From: Bacillus sp. EB600
GTDB taxonomy: Bacteria; Bacillota; Bacilli; Bacillales; Cytobacillaceae
Assembly (NCBI RefSeq): GCF_024494385.1
Contig: NZ_JAEVLT010000003.1
Location: forward strand, 1 to 64,000
DNA length: 64,000 nt
Reading direction: 5' to 3'
The notes beneath the pieces are model-generated. The model saw nothing but the letters and a program-made list of their open reading frames with translations. It searched no databases and was not told the origin of the DNA. Position numbers and translations under genes: made by a program. Below, one piece after another: positions 53,001-62,958 of this stretch; position 1 is the first letter of the stretch; each line of letters opens with the position of its first letter.

Positions 53001-54110
53001 TCAAAACGTCGCTTCGGAATCATAGCCTCGTTGTTCCCAGTAGCCTTGGATACGAGTTGATGCAAATTCGACACGGTTCACCCATTTGATGGATTTGTAT
53101 CCATACATACTTGGCACCACTAATCGAATCGGATAACCTTGTTCGACGCGAAGTGCTTGGCCATCCATCTTAAAAGCAAGGAGAACATCGGCTTCCATTG
53201 CTTCTTGTAAGGTCAGACTTTCTGTATAGACACCGTCTGCTGAATAGAAGGTGACGAAATCGGCTTTTGAAGTGGGGTTTACCAAGGGAACAAGCTCCCG
53301 TATGTGAATCCCTTCCCAGCCCACATTGGCTACCGACCACCCTGTAACGCATTGGAAATCTTTCGTTTGTTTTGTTGCAGGTAGAGATAGTAATTGTTCA
53401 TAAGTGATCGATTTTGGCGTGGCCACCAATCCATCGACCTGCAACCGATATTTGTCGAGCATGACTTTCGGGTAGGAGTCGGTCACAGTAAAGTATTCAG
53501 GAAACTCGTGCACACCTGCATTCGCACCGGTCGATGAACTCGATCGATTCCCGAGTGAAAAGAAAAACTGCGAAAATGGAGTCATTGCAATTGCGCCGCC
53601 TACTATCCCTGTAATTCCCCAGCGTAAAAATTGCCTGCGTTCTGGATCCAGTTTTTTGGTTACTTGGGCTTCAGGATATTTGGTTCCAAAAGCTTTAAAT
53701 AAACCATGTAAGACAAACCATATCCCTAGGAGATAAGACAAATTCCCGTGCCAAGCGAAGGCTTGTTCTCTTAAAGCCGCTGGAAACCAATGGATCTGCC
53801 ATAAAGGGAGCCCGGTTAGAACGATGGCCATACCAAACGTGATAGGCATAAACCAATCGACGATTCGTATCCGGTTCACTTTGGGCAGCTTTTTCATGAT
53901 CGGAGAAAATAACGACAGGAAGAACAGGATTCCAAGGAAAATATGCGCATCATGGATGAGGGTAAGATAGCGAATCAACCTGACGTGCAGAAACGGAACA
54001 TAGAGAACAAGCCCAGATAAGAGGAGTCCTATAAAGGATACAATCGAGTAATGGTGAAGCCATACATAATATTTCGGCCATTTTCCATGGGGAAACCAAT
54101 TTTTCTTCAT
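53001..54110 (-). CDS. Membrane cytochrome b561-like domain fused to a sulfite-oxidase-type molybdopterin domain
   Basis: 369 residues. Residues 1-155 form four helices with paired His (WLHHYS, HDAHIFLG, WHGNLSYLLG, LHGLFKAFG), suggesting b-type heme binding. After a short linker with RRQFLRWG (twin-arginine-like) and one more helix (about 165-185), residues 205-369 form an oxidoreductase molybdopterin domain with the Mo-ligand Cys in FQCVTGWSV. The fusion could pass electrons between quinone and an extracytoplasmic Mo site, as YedY/YedZ (MsrP/MsrQ) do with two proteins. The Cys context and His count are read by eye. Methionine-sulfoxide reduction is one candidate role. Confidence 0.75.
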   Translation of the reverse strand: MKKNWFPHGKWPKYYVWLHHYSIVSFIGLLLSGLVLYVPFLHVRLIRYLTLIHDAHIFLGILFFLSLFSPIMKKLPKVNRIRIVDWFMPITFGMAIVLTGLPLWQIHWFPAALREQAFAWHGNLSYLLGIWFVLHGLFKAFGTKYPEAQVTKKLDPERRQFLRWGITGIVGGAIAMTPFSQFFFSLGNRSSSSTGANAGVHEFPEYFTVTDSYPKVMLDKYRLQVDGLVATPKSITYEQLLSLPATKQTKDFQCVTGWSVANVGWEGIHIRELVPLVNPTSKADFVTFYSADGVYTESLTLQEAMEADVLLAFKMDGQALRVEQGYPIRLVVPSMYGYKSIKWVNRVEFASTRIQGYWEQRGYDSEATF

Positions 54111-54204
54111 CTTTCACCTCCATTTCTACTATCTATAAAGTGTTTTTTTATCTTAACATGAAAATATGAAGAAAGTATTAAAAGATTATCAAATAAACAG
54201 AAAG

Positions 54205-54250
54205 AAGGGACGGTCGAGACCACTGAAGAACACAAAAGAACCGTCCCTCT
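54205..54250. repeat. Degenerate REP-like copy
   Basis: AAGGGACGGTCGAGACC...CACAAAAGAACCGTCCCT. Outer GGGACGGT/ACCGTCCC pair; inner part is changed on the left arm. Confidence 0.65.
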
Positions 54251-54313
54251 GCACGAAGGACCCTTGACAGATTGTCGTGGCTCTTCGAGTGCTACATGCT
54301 ATGCTCCTGAAAT

Positions 54314-55502
54314 TTAATTAACCGGCAAAATTTCCAATGTGCTGGCGTGCTCTATTGCTTTTTCCTCCAACCACACATACACTCTTGGCACCCTTTTTCC
54401 AATTAAACAAACGACTTCATAATTGATGGTTCCCATTAAGTCAGCAATCGTATCTACCGATTGGAACGAGGAATGGTTATGTCCAAAAATCGTCACGATA
54501 TCTCCCTTTTGGGCATTTGGAATATCGGTACTATCAATCATCGTTTGGTCCATGCAAACACGTCCCCTAATTGGAGCACCTTGTCCATTTAGTAAAACAT
54601 GGCCACGATTCGATAGGAGACGGGAAAGCCCATCTGCATAGCCAACCGGTATCGTAGCAATGATGCTCTCCCTTGTCGGCTTCCACGTACATCCGTAACT
54701 GACAGGCTGTGAAACGTTTATTTTTTTTAGGTCTGCAATCTTTGTTTTCAAACTCATTGCTTGTTTTAAATGGATCGGGTGCTTTTTTAAGGATGCATCA
54801 GGATACAAGCCGTATAGGGCAATGCCAATTCGAACCATATCGAGGTGCATGACCGGAAACTTCATGGTAGCTGCACTATTGCAGCAGTGCTTCACGGGTA
54901 TTTGGATGCCTTCTGCTTCTAAATGCTCAATGATGACTTGGAATTTAGTAAATTGGGTAAGTGTAAAGGTCGGGTCCTCGCTGTCAGCATTCGCAAAATG
55001 GGTAAAGATGCCTTCCAAGTGAACAAAAGGGGAGGTAAGGGTCTTTTTCGCAAGCGCGGACAGCTTGCTCAGCCGAACTTACCCCAATTCTTGACATGCC
55101 TGTATCCACTTTTAAATGAATCACAGCCTCTGTTCGCAAGCTAGCGGCTTGAATAATAATCTCATCTAATACTTCATGGTCAAATACGGTTATCGTTATG
55201 TTCTCTAAAATTGCTTCGCGAATAGAACGGACAGGAGTATAGCCAAGAATAAGAATCGGAGCTTTTATTCCTACCTTTCTTAGCTCTATGGCTTCATCTA
55301 AAAAAGCAACCGCAAGGTAATTTGCACCTGCCTGAATCGCGGTAATGGCCGCCTTTTCTGCACCATGACCATATCCATCTGCTTTTACAACAGCCATTAT
55401 CTTTGTTTTGGTTTTTAGATAGTGTCGAAACTGCTTCAAATTATAGCTAATATGTTCAAGTTCAATCTCTGCCCATGTATCCCTGTAACTAAATTGGCTC
55501 AT
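54314..55502 (-). pseudogene. alr: Alanine racemase with a one-base frameshift
   Basis: PLP enzyme interconverting L- and D-alanine. The N-terminal part has the PLP lysine in MAVVKADGYGHGAEKAA and ends in the wrong frame at CSLGRHLYPF. The second part resumes with EGIFTHFANADSED and contains the C-terminal domain, including catalytic Tyr in SYGCTW and RVCMDQTMID. The break is at a T4 run (A4 at 55025-55028 on the plus strand): removing one T gives LPFVHLEGIF, the family sequence. Downstream of ald on the same strand, separated by a terminator. Another alr elsewhere is expected, because D-alanine is essential. Sequencing error cannot be excluded. Confidence 0.87.
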
Positions 55503-55524
55503 CCAAAGCGTCCTCCTTTACTAA

Positions 55525-55556
55525 AAATCCCCCCAAGGGCATCTTGAGGGGATAAA
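55525..55556 (-). terminator. Terminator between ald and alr
   Basis: On the minus strand ATCCCC-TCAAG-ATGC-CCTTG-GGGGGAT followed by TTTTT. It ends the ald transcript, so alr is either separately transcribed or reached by read-through. Confidence 0.75.
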
Positions 55557-55575
55557 AAATGAAAACTGAAAATTA

Positions 55576-56709
55576 TTAGTGGGTAATTAGTGCTCTTTCA
55601 AAAGCATCCTCTACGGTTACATACTGATAGCCGAGATCTTTTGCAACTGCTGCGAAGGTGATTTCTCCATTTAACACGTTGACACCACATTTTAGTGCTT
55701 CACTTTCCATAATTGCTTTTCTTCCACCTTTATTGGCAATTTCTACAGCGTATGGAATGGTAACATTTGTTAAGGCAATGGTTGATGTTCTAGGAACTGC
55801 TCCAGGCATATTGGCAACTGAATAATGAACCACGCCATATTTTTCGAATGTTGGCTCATCGTGAGTCGTTACGTGATCACAGGTTTCAACAATCCCGCCT
55901 TGGTCGATGGCAACATCGACGATCACGGAACCTGGTTTCATAGATTTGACCATTTCTTCTTTTACAAGCTTAGGAGCCTTTGCACCAGGAATTAAGACAG
56001 CACCAACGAGAAGATCAGCTTGTGATACAGCTTCTGCGATGTTCATTGGGTTGGACATTAAGGTTGTGATTTGATGGCCAAAAATATCATCCAGTTCACG
56101 TAAACGATCGGCACTTAAATCAAGAATGGTTACATCTGCACCTAAGCCGACCGCCATTTTTGCTGCGTTTGTTCCGACCATGCCGCCGCCGATAATGGTT
56201 ACTTTTCCACGGCTCACCCCAGGAACGCCTGCAAGCAGAATTCCTTGTCCGCCGTTTGTTTTTTGTAAAAATTGGGCCCCGATTTGAACAGACATTCTTC
56301 CGGCTACTTCACTCATTGGGGTAAGGAGCGGCAGCGTTCTGTTAACCGTAACCGTTTCGTAGCCAATTGCCGTAACACCACTATCTTTAAGAGCTGTCGT
56401 CAGTGTCGGGGCTGCTGCAAGGTGTAAATAGGTAAATAAAATCAAACCTGGACGGAAGTATTTATATTCGCTTTCAAGCGGCTCTTTTACTTTTAGGATC
56501 ATTTCAGCGTCGGCCCAAACCTTTGTTGCACTTTCAATGATAATAGCACCGACATTTTCATACTGATCATCAGTGAAGCCGCTTCCAATTCCTGCCCCTT
56601 TTTCTACTAATACTGTATGACCGGCGTTTACAAATGAAACAACTCCTGATGGAGTAAGGGCCACCCGATTTTCATTATTTTTAATTTCCTTAGGAACTCC
56701 AATAAACAT
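55576..56709 (-). CDS. ald: Alanine dehydrogenase
   Basis: 377 residues, canonical length. [20 protein letters not shown] start, catalytic Lys in [13 protein letters not shown], His in FTYLHLAA, and the NAD loop [20 protein letters not shown]. It deaminates L-alanine to pyruvate, ammonia and NADH; needed in Bacillus for growth on alanine and for sporulation. ATG after AAAGGGGG. The AdeR-type activator is encoded immediately upstream and an alanine-permease-type gene is divergent beyond that. Confidence 0.96.
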   Translation of the reverse strand: MFIGVPKEIKNNENRVALTPSGVVSFVNAGHTVLVEKGAGIGSGFTDDQYENVGAIIIESATKVWADAEMILKVKEPLESEYKYFRPGLILFTYLHLAAAPTLTTALKDSGVTAIGYETVTVNRTLPLLTPMSEVAGRMSVQIGAQFLQKTNGGQGILLAGVPGVSRGKVTIIGGGMVGTNAAKMAVGLGADVTILDLSADRLRELDDIFGHQITTLMSNPMNIAEAVSQADLLVGAVLIPGAKAPKLVKEEMVKSMKPGSVIVDVAIDQGGIVETCDHVTTHDEPTFEKYGVVHYSVANMPGAVPRTSTIALTNVTIPYAVEIANKGGRKAIMESEALKCGVNVLNGEITFAAVAKDLGYQYVTVEDAFERALITH

Positions 56710-56839
56710 TCTTATTTCCCCCTTTGTTTTGTGGTGCTTTGTTGCTATGGTTTTAGTATAGAATGTTTATTTTATAATTGCTTTGTCTTGAAAAGAGAAA
56801 GTTCGGATGCCCTTTTGGGGAAATTCACAAAAAGGACCG

Positions 56840-58078
56840 TCACCGCTCTAAATATTTTTCGAGCTTTACATCAATATATAACATCATTTTTTGGTTTGGA
56901 TCCTTAAAATCTATTTCACTAATTTCAGTGATCCTCTTAAGGCGATAGGTTAGTGTGTTTGGATGGACAACTAATTCCTTCGCTGCTTCAGTAACATTCG
57001 TGTCTTTGTCCAAAAAAACCTCAAGTGTTTCGAAAAGATTGGAATTGTGCCTTTGATCATATAGATGGAGCTTCCTTAGTGCTTGATTTTCATAGCCTTC
57101 GTTTCGGTGTTTCTCTAAAATAATATCGAAAAGCTGATAGATACCAAGGTTTTGATAGTAATGGATATTTTGCGTATTGAATGGGTATTTTTCTTTTGTT
57201 GCTAAAACAGTCAACGATTCTTGATAGGCCTGCTTCATTTTTTGATAGTCCTCATATAAATTGCTGACGCTGGGCTGAACTTCTGTAATTTTGTAACGAT
57301 CACGAAGATAACCCTTAAAGGTATCAATAAAATGGTCAAGCTCTTTAACAGGATTATCACTAGCAGGTGGTGAGACGAGTAAAATAAGTTGGCAGCTGTC
57401 AAATGTATAGAGCATAATTTTTAGCTGCTGACTCGTTTTTAATAGATAAGAAATTTGTTGCTCCAGTTTTCTCGTTATATTTTGTTGAAACTGGAAAGCA
57501 ATTACAGCAAAGGAAGGGGAGGGTGTAATTTTATATGTATGAAAATGCTTGATAATTTCTTCATGTTCTGTTAAATGCCCGGTTAGAAGCTGCCAAAAAA
57601 ATTCTTGAAAGTGATCTTCCTTTTTTCGGTTCCGGACCTGCAGCTGTAACAGTTCATTCGTTGCCGCTTCTGCAGCTTTTTTTAATAAGTCCATTTGATC
57701 CTCATCTAGATCTTTATCAACTTCTAATGCCCAAATAAATCCAATGACTTCTTTCTGCTTCCAAATGGAGATTGCAACTCTGTTTCCAAGTCCGATTTCA
57801 TTCATGCATTTTACGCGAATCGGTTCAGTTGTACTTAATAGGGCGGGAATGACTCCTTCTTTCCATAACTGATTGATCACTTTTTCAGGTACCCGGCGGC
57901 TAATAATGGTGGCAATTCTCGCCTGGTCCGTTTTTTCATCGTGGAAGCTGTAGGCAAGGAGCCGATGGTTTGCATCTTCGATTGTTATTGGACACTGGAG
58001 TGCTTGTCTAATGGCGTCGGCAAACTCCTCTAGACTTTCAAAAGATAGTTTAAAAGGATTATTCAATTTCGTGTTCAA
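56840..58078 (-). CDS. adeR: PucR/CdaR-type regulator, likely AdeR activator of ald
   Basis: About 412 residues from TTG 58078 (GGAGGG 7 bases upstream; a TTG at 58084 is too close). N-terminal GAF-like sensor (to about residue 140), a middle domain, and the C-terminal PucR helix-turn-helix with NVTEAAKELVVHPNTLTYRL near residue 375. In B. subtilis AdeR of this family activates ald in response to L-alanine and lies next to it. Same position here, 130 bases upstream of ald. A sugar-diacid or purine regulator would be the alternative. Confidence 0.85.
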   Translation of the reverse strand: MNTKLNNPFKLSFESLEEFADAIRQALQCPITIEDANHRLLAYSFHDEKTDQARIATIISRRVPEKVINQLWKEGVIPALLSTTEPIRVKCMNEIGLGNRVAISIWKQKEVIGFIWALEVDKDLDEDQMDLLKKAAEAATNELLQLQVRNRKKEDHFQEFFWQLLTGHLTEHEEIIKHFHTYKITPSPSFAVIAFQFQQNITRKLEQQISYLLKTSQQLKIMLYTFDSCQLILLVSPPASDNPVKELDHFIDTFKGYLRDRYKITEVQPSVSNLYEDYQKMKQAYQESLTVLATKEKYPFNTQNIHYYQNLGIYQLFDIILEKHRNEGYENQALRKLHLYDQRHNSNLFETLEVFLDKDTNVTEAAKELVVHPNTLTYRLKRITEISEIDFKDPNQKMMLYIDVKLEKYLER

Positions 58079-58546
58079 AGTCAATCCCTCCGCATTTCTA
58101 GTAGAGTCTATTTGTTTTTAAAAAAATAAATGATCAATCTTTGTTTAAATTCACCAAAAAGAAAATATAAATTCATATTTTCTAACAAATAGGAATATTC
58201 AAAGGTATGTTAAAATAGTGTTGCGTTTACAACATAAAGTTTAAACAATATTTGAAAACGCTATCAATTATGATTGGGGGAAAAAAGCCTCTTTAATTCT
58301 AGCGTAAAGACTTTGTTTATTCCGAACTCAATTCTATGCAGATAGGAGATGATTATTTTTATTAATTGTATTCGCTTACATAAATAGACAGCTATTTTTA
58401 TTGTACACAATTTTGGAAATATTTAAATAGGTAATACATTAGGTTACCGAAATTTTATTTTGAAATACTGTTATCGAAATAGGGGATAGGTCTTTCTTAA
58501 TAGAGGGGGATCGGCGATTACTAGTACGACTTAAGGGGGATGAAGG
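58079..58546. other. Intergenic region between adeR and the permease
   Basis: About 470 AT-rich bases with divergent promoters expected. No gene seen. I cannot point to an AdeR box with confidence. Confidence 0.4.
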
Positions 58547-59947
58547 ATGGGCAGTGACATTCAGGACAAAAAACTTAACCGTGGTTTAGAGGAAAGACAT
58601 ATTACTTTGATGTCTTTAGGAGCTGCGATTGGCGTTGGTCTTTTTCTTGGTTCAGCTTCCGCGATCAAAATAGCTGGGCCAGGAATTTTGGTTGGATATG
58701 CCGTTGCCGGAGTTATTATGTTCTTTATCATGAGGGCCCTTGGGGAAATGGCTATACAGAGACCTGTTGCCGGTTCATTTAGTCAATATGCTTATGATTA
58801 TTTAGGACCGCTTGCCGGTTATTTAACAGGCTGGACTTACTGGTTTTTATGGATCGTGACTTGTATGGCGGAAATCACAGCAGTTGGTATTTATATGGAG
58901 TTTTGGTTTCCAACAGTTCCGCACTGGATCTGGTCACTTGCTGCCCTTATCATCATGGCTACGGTGAATTTTCTTGCCGTAAAGGCTTATGGTGAATTGG
59001 AATTCTGGTTTGCCCTCATCAAAATTGTTACCATTATTTGCATGATAGTTGTTGGAGCAGCGATGATTTTCTTTGGAATTGGAAATGGAGGTATTGCGAC
59101 AGGGATCCACAACCTCTGGAGTCATGGTGGTTTCTTTCCACATGGGATAAAGGGAATTTTCATGTCCTTGCAAATGGTCATGTTCGCTTACCTTGGCATT
59201 GAAATGATTGGAGTAACTGCTGGAGAGGTTAAAAATCCAGAAAAAAATATTGCCAAAGCGATTGATAATGTATTTTGGCGCATTCTTATTTTTTATGTGG
59301 GAGCCTTATTCGTAATCATGTCCATTTTTCCATGGAATGAACTTGGTACAAAGGGAAGTCCGTTTGTTCTTACCTTTAAACAAATAGGAATACCGGCGGC
59401 TGCAGGGATTATCAATTTTGTTGTGCTAACGGCTGCACTCTCATCATGCAACAGTGGGATTTTTAGTACATCACGGATGCTGTTTAACCTTGCTGAAAAT
59501 GGAAAGGCACCACGAAAATTAGATAAGGTTACAAAAAATGGGGTGCCAGGCCTGTCTGTCATCGTTTCAGCTGTAGTTTTATTGGTAGGAGTTTTCTTAA
59601 ATTATGTCGTCCCAGCAAAAGTATTTACATTGGTTACGAGTATTGCGACATTTGCGGCTATTTGGACATGGGGGGTTATTTTATTAACCCAAATTCGTTA
59701 CCGCAAAAGTTTAAATACAGAAGAAAAGAAAGCATTGAAATATAAAACTCCTTTATTTCCTTACTCTTCTTATCTATCTCTCGTATTTTTAGCCCTTGTT
59801 CTTGTTGTAATGGCCTTCAGTCCCGATACAAGGATTGCCTTATACATCGGACCATTTTGGATTATCTTCCTAGTTGCTGTTTACTATATAAAAGGATTCC
59901 ATAAAAGTGAGGAAATACCTCATCAAGATGCTGTTCATGTAAAATAA
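58547..59947 (+). CDS. alaP: APC family amino acid permease, probable alanine permease
   Basis: 466 residues, 12 helices. Amino-acid/cation (AAT) family motifs: LNRGLEERHITLMSLGAAIG at the N-terminus, GSFSQYAYDYLGPLAGYLTG near residue 85 and FAYLGIEMIGVTAGE near 215. ATG preceded by GGGGGATGAAGG. The neighbouring ald and adeR make L-alanine the likely substrate (AlaP/YtnA type); glycine, proline or D-alanine are possible for this subfamily. Confidence 0.78.
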   Translation: MGSDIQDKKLNRGLEERHITLMSLGAAIGVGLFLGSASAIKIAGPGILVGYAVAGVIMFFIMRALGEMAIQRPVAGSFSQYAYDYLGPLAGYLTGWTYWFLWIVTCMAEITAVGIYMEFWFPTVPHWIWSLAALIIMATVNFLAVKAYGELEFWFALIKIVTIICMIVVGAAMIFFGIGNGGIATGIHNLWSHGGFFPHGIKGIFMSLQMVMFAYLGIEMIGVTAGEVKNPEKNIAKAIDNVFWRILIFYVGALFVIMSIFPWNELGTKGSPFVLTFKQIGIPAAAGIINFVVLTAALSSCNSGIFSTSRMLFNLAENGKAPRKLDKVTKNGVPGLSVIVSAVVLLVGVFLNYVVPAKVFTLVTSIATFAAIWTWGVILLTQIRYRKSLNTEEKKALKYKTPLFPYSSYLSLVFLALVLVVMAFSPDTRIALYIGPFWIIFLVAVYYIKGFHKSEEIPHQDAVHVK

Positions 59948-59960
59948 TGTTCGAAGTAAA

Positions 59961-60018
59961 CATGGGGACGGTTCTTTTGTATCCTTTTGCGGAAGGAGGT
60001 ACAAGAACCGTCCCTGTG
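59961..60018. repeat. REP-like palindrome, TTTTGTATCC subtype
   Basis: CATGGGGACGGTTCTTTTGT left and GGTACAAGAACCGTCCCTGTG right. 13 bases after the permease stop. Confidence 0.88.
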
Positions 60019-60037
60019 TTTTCTTACGCTTTTGATC

Positions 60038-61294
60038 TTACTTTCTTGCGGCAAGAGCAAGAGAACCGTCCCTATCAACCGCCTTTTCTAGCTTTGGTCG
60101 CAGGGCAAAGTGTTCTTTCTCGATTAGAAATGAGACGAATAGGCTTCCGACAATGGCCCACAGTGGCGCGCCGATGTTGAAGAAATGCACATCTGACATC
60201 CCGATGATCATGGCGAAGAAAGCACCCATTTGAAATTTACTATCGGAAAAAGCTGTTTTTAGTGAATTGGTGAGTACACCTAGCATGGCCAGTCCGGCGA
60301 TCACGGTAACGATCACGGCCGGCATCGCGATAACAAATGGAACAATCAATGCTGCGAATAGGCCAAAAACAGAAAAGAAAAATCCGTTTGCAACCGAAGC
60401 CGCGTACCTGCCGTCTTTTTTTCCTACTTCATTGGAGGAACAGATTGCCGTCATCGGTCCGGCGATATTGATCGCATGAGCACCGAAGAGTGAACCGACA
60501 AGGCCAACCAGAGAACCGAAAACAGCCATTGCACTATTAGGCGGCTTGTAGCCCTGAGCCATTAATACTCCAGATGCCTGGGCATTTTCCGTACATATAA
60601 TCAGCAATGCAAGGGGAATGCCGATCGATACGATGGCGTTAAGGCTAAATTCCGGCATGACTACATGTGGGAGAACCAGCGTATCCTGTAAATTTTTAAT
60701 ATGAAAGGCATTTGTCACTACTGCCAGCAAAACAGAAACAATTAAGGCTGATAACACAGGTGGAACCTTTTTTAAAAATCGAGAAGATAGCAAAAACACG
60801 ATAATCGCTGAACCTGCCAATAAAGGTGAAATCGTAACAGATTTGATCATTTCCGTTGCAAACCGGATCATCACTCCAACTATCATTCCCATGACAATCG
60901 GCAACGGTATCCATTTCATGACTTTGTCAATTAAGCCCGTTGCCCCGAGCAGAATAACAAGGATATTGGCCACGAGATATGCTCCAATTGCTTCATTTAA
61001 TGAAAAATGGCTTAAGGATCCTACTACTAATACGGCCCCTGCAATCGAATGTGCTCCTGAGATCGGCTGTCGATGTCTTAATGCTAAAAATATTCCAAGT
61101 AAGCCACTAAAGAAATAAGTAGCAAATATCCAACTGATTGTTTGCGTATAAGTTAATCCACCGCTCGTGGCTCCGCCAATAATAATTAACGCAGGACCCG
61201 TACATCCAAAAATTGCAGCGACTAACCCTGCACTAATCGTATTTATATTTAGATTGTGACGTAAATCTTTGAAATTTGTACCAAACTGTTTCAT
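60038..61294 (-). CDS. BenE-type (benzoate/H+ symporter family) transporter with REP-encoded C-terminus
   Basis: 418 residues, about 11-12 helices. BenE family features: FGCTGPALIIIGGATSGGLT near the N-terminus, RHRQPISGAHSIAGAVL and MAQGYKPPNSAMAVFGSLVG near residue 230. ATG after AAGGAGGAA. The last residues (DRDGSLALAARK) are encoded by a REP half-element (60041-60075), so the original C-terminus has been replaced. Benzoate use is not otherwise indicated; the divergent MocR-type regulator suggests a PLP- or amine-related solute instead (inference). Confidence 0.82.
   Translation of the reverse strand: MKQFGTNFKDLRHNLNINTISAGLVAAIFGCTGPALIIIGGATSGGLTYTQTISWIFATYFFSGLLGIFLALRHRQPISGAHSIAGAVLVVGSLSHFSLNEAIGAYLVANILVILLGATGLIDKVMKWIPLPIVMGMIVGVMIRFATEMIKSVTISPLLAGSAIIVFLLSSRFLKKVPPVLSALIVSVLLAVVTNAFHIKNLQDTLVLPHVVMPEFSLNAIVSIGIPLALLIICTENAQASGVLMAQGYKPPNSAMAVFGSLVGLVGSLFGAHAINIAGPMTAICSSNEVGKKDGRYAASVANGFFFSVFGLFAALIVPFVIAMPAVIVTVIAGLAMLGVLTNSLKTAFSDSKFQMGAFFAMIIGMSDVHFFNIGAPLWAIVGSLFVSFLIEKEHFALRPKLEKAVDRDGSLALAARK
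60041..60075. repeat. REP half-element inside the transporter's last codons
   Basis: CTTGCGGCAAGAGCAAGAGAACCGTCCCTAT: a right arm of the CTCTTGC subtype without a left arm, lying wholly within the coding frame. Confidence 0.75.
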
Positions 61295-61451
61295 CGCTTC
61301 CTCCTTATTCCTTTTTGCAAATATATTTTAGAAATTCTTTATTCTCTCAAAATTGGCAGATACTACTTAGATGTAAATCCTCCTCCTTTTGATAAAAGTT
61401 ATTTCTAATGTTGTAAATATTATGATAAATTAATATAATCTCTTTGTATTC

Positions 61452-61494
61452 ATCCAATCGGATGACAATGGACTAATCCAATTAATATACCAAT
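61452..61494. promoter_or_regulatory. ATCCAAT direct repeats, candidate MocR site
   Basis: ATCCAAT at 61452-61458 and 61476-61482 (24-base period) and ATACCAAT at 61487-61494, in the 230-bp divergent region between the transporter and the MocR gene. MocR/GabR regulators bind direct repeats of this kind. Confidence 0.4.
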
Positions 61495-61524
61495 TCATTT
61501 TTTATAAATAGAGGTGAATCAATA

Positions 61525-62958
61525 ATGGAATGGAAAGTGGATCGTGAGGCGAATAAACCTCTCTATCAGCAAATTTTTGAATTAATCGAAGAAAGAATCT
61601 CCTACGGCGAATTTCCCCCTGGAAGCTTATTGCCTTCAGAACGAAAATTGGCTGATCAGTTAGGGGTCAACCGAATGACCATTGTACATGTTTACGACGA
61701 ACTCCAAGCTTCCGGTTTAGTTGAACGAAAAAAAGGCAGCGGCACACGGGTCAGCACACATAAATGGGGGATCCTTCCTAAAGGAGTTACGAATTGGCGG
61801 AAATATATTGAAGGGGGTTCGTTTTTACCTACCTATCCGTTGATTCGACGCGTCCGTGCAGAAGCAAAGCAGATGACAGACGGCTTTAATTTATCAAGTG
61901 GTGAATTGTCTGCAGACCTATTCCCGGCGCGCTTTTTACAAGCTTCCTTTGTTGAACAAACGTTTCCGGGCAATTTAGGATATACGCATCCACAAGGACA
62001 TCTTCCCTTTCGCGAGACGATTGCTGACTATGTGAAGAACTATCACAATATAAATACAACCAGTTCTTCTATTCTAATTACATCAGGGGCCCAGCAGGCT
62101 TTACATCTGATTACACAGTGTTTGCTTAACCCTGGCGATGCCGTAGCGATTGAGGCACCATCCTACTGTTATTCACTGCCGTTATTTCAATCGGCCGGAT
62201 TAAGGATTTTTGGGCTGCCGGTTGACGAGCATGGGATTAATCCGGACGATATTGTATCCTTATATCGCAAGCATCAAATTCGGATGATTTTTTTAAATCC
62301 AATCTACCAGAGTCCCACAGGCAGCGTCCTTCCTGAGACACGCCGAAAAAAAGTACTGGAGATTTCGGCAGAATTAGGTATTCCGATTGTAGAAGATGAT
62401 CCGGTTAGTCTGCTTTCATTCGATGGTGAGACACATTTTCCAATTAAATCCTATGACCGGAGTGGCAACGTGCTCTATATTGGCTCGCTTTCCAAAGTGA
62501 TTGCCTCCAGCCTGCGGATTGGCTGGCTAATTGGACCGCAATCGGTCATTAACCGTTTAGCGGATGCCAGGCAGCAAATTGACTTTGGCTTAAGTATTTT
62601 TCCACAGCTGATCGCCAATCAATTTTTACAATCGACTGAGTATCCTGCTCATCTTACCTTCCTGCGTCAGGAGCTATTGGAGCGGAGAAATGTAATGATT
62701 TCGGCTTTACGGGAAGCATTGGGAGATCAGGTTGATTTTACAATTCCGAAAGGAGGTCTTCACATCTGGTGTAAATTGAACAAGGATGTGGATGATCAAA
62801 GGCTGGTTGAAGAGGGGATCAAAAACAAAATTTTGTTTATGCCAGGAAGTGTCTACGGGGCGCCGAACGGATATGTTCGGTTCACTTTTGCCCATTTGGA
62901 GCGGGACTCGATCAGGGAAGCGATCGGGCGGTTTGCGGATGTGCTGGCGCGGGTTTGA
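61525..62958 (+). CDS. MocR family regulator (GntR helix-turn-helix plus aminotransferase domain)
   Basis: 477 residues. Winged helix at residues 10-75 (NKPLYQQIFELIEERI, SERKLADQLGVNRMTIVHVY) and a fold-type I aminotransferase domain from about 115: TSGAQQALHLITQCLL, NPIYQSPTGSVLP, and PLP lysine in IGSLSKVIASSLRIGWL. Such fusions sense PLP or an amine through an internal aldimine. Divergent to the transporter gene, which is its likely target. ATG after AGAGGTGA. Confidence 0.9.
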   Translation: MEWKVDREANKPLYQQIFELIEERISYGEFPPGSLLPSERKLADQLGVNRMTIVHVYDELQASGLVERKKGSGTRVSTHKWGILPKGVTNWRKYIEGGSFLPTYPLIRRVRAEAKQMTDGFNLSSGELSADLFPARFLQASFVEQTFPGNLGYTHPQGHLPFRETIADYVKNYHNINTTSSSILITSGAQQALHLITQCLLNPGDAVAIEAPSYCYSLPLFQSAGLRIFGLPVDEHGINPDDIVSLYRKHQIRMIFLNPIYQSPTGSVLPETRRKKVLEISAELGIPIVEDDPVSLLSFDGETHFPIKSYDRSGNVLYIGSLSKVIASSLRIGWLIGPQSVINRLADARQQIDFGLSIFPQLIANQFLQSTEYPAHLTFLRQELLERRNVMISALREALGDQVDFTIPKGGLHIWCKLNKDVDDQRLVEEGIKNKILFMPGSVYGAPNGYVRFTFAHLERDSIREAIGRFADVLARV

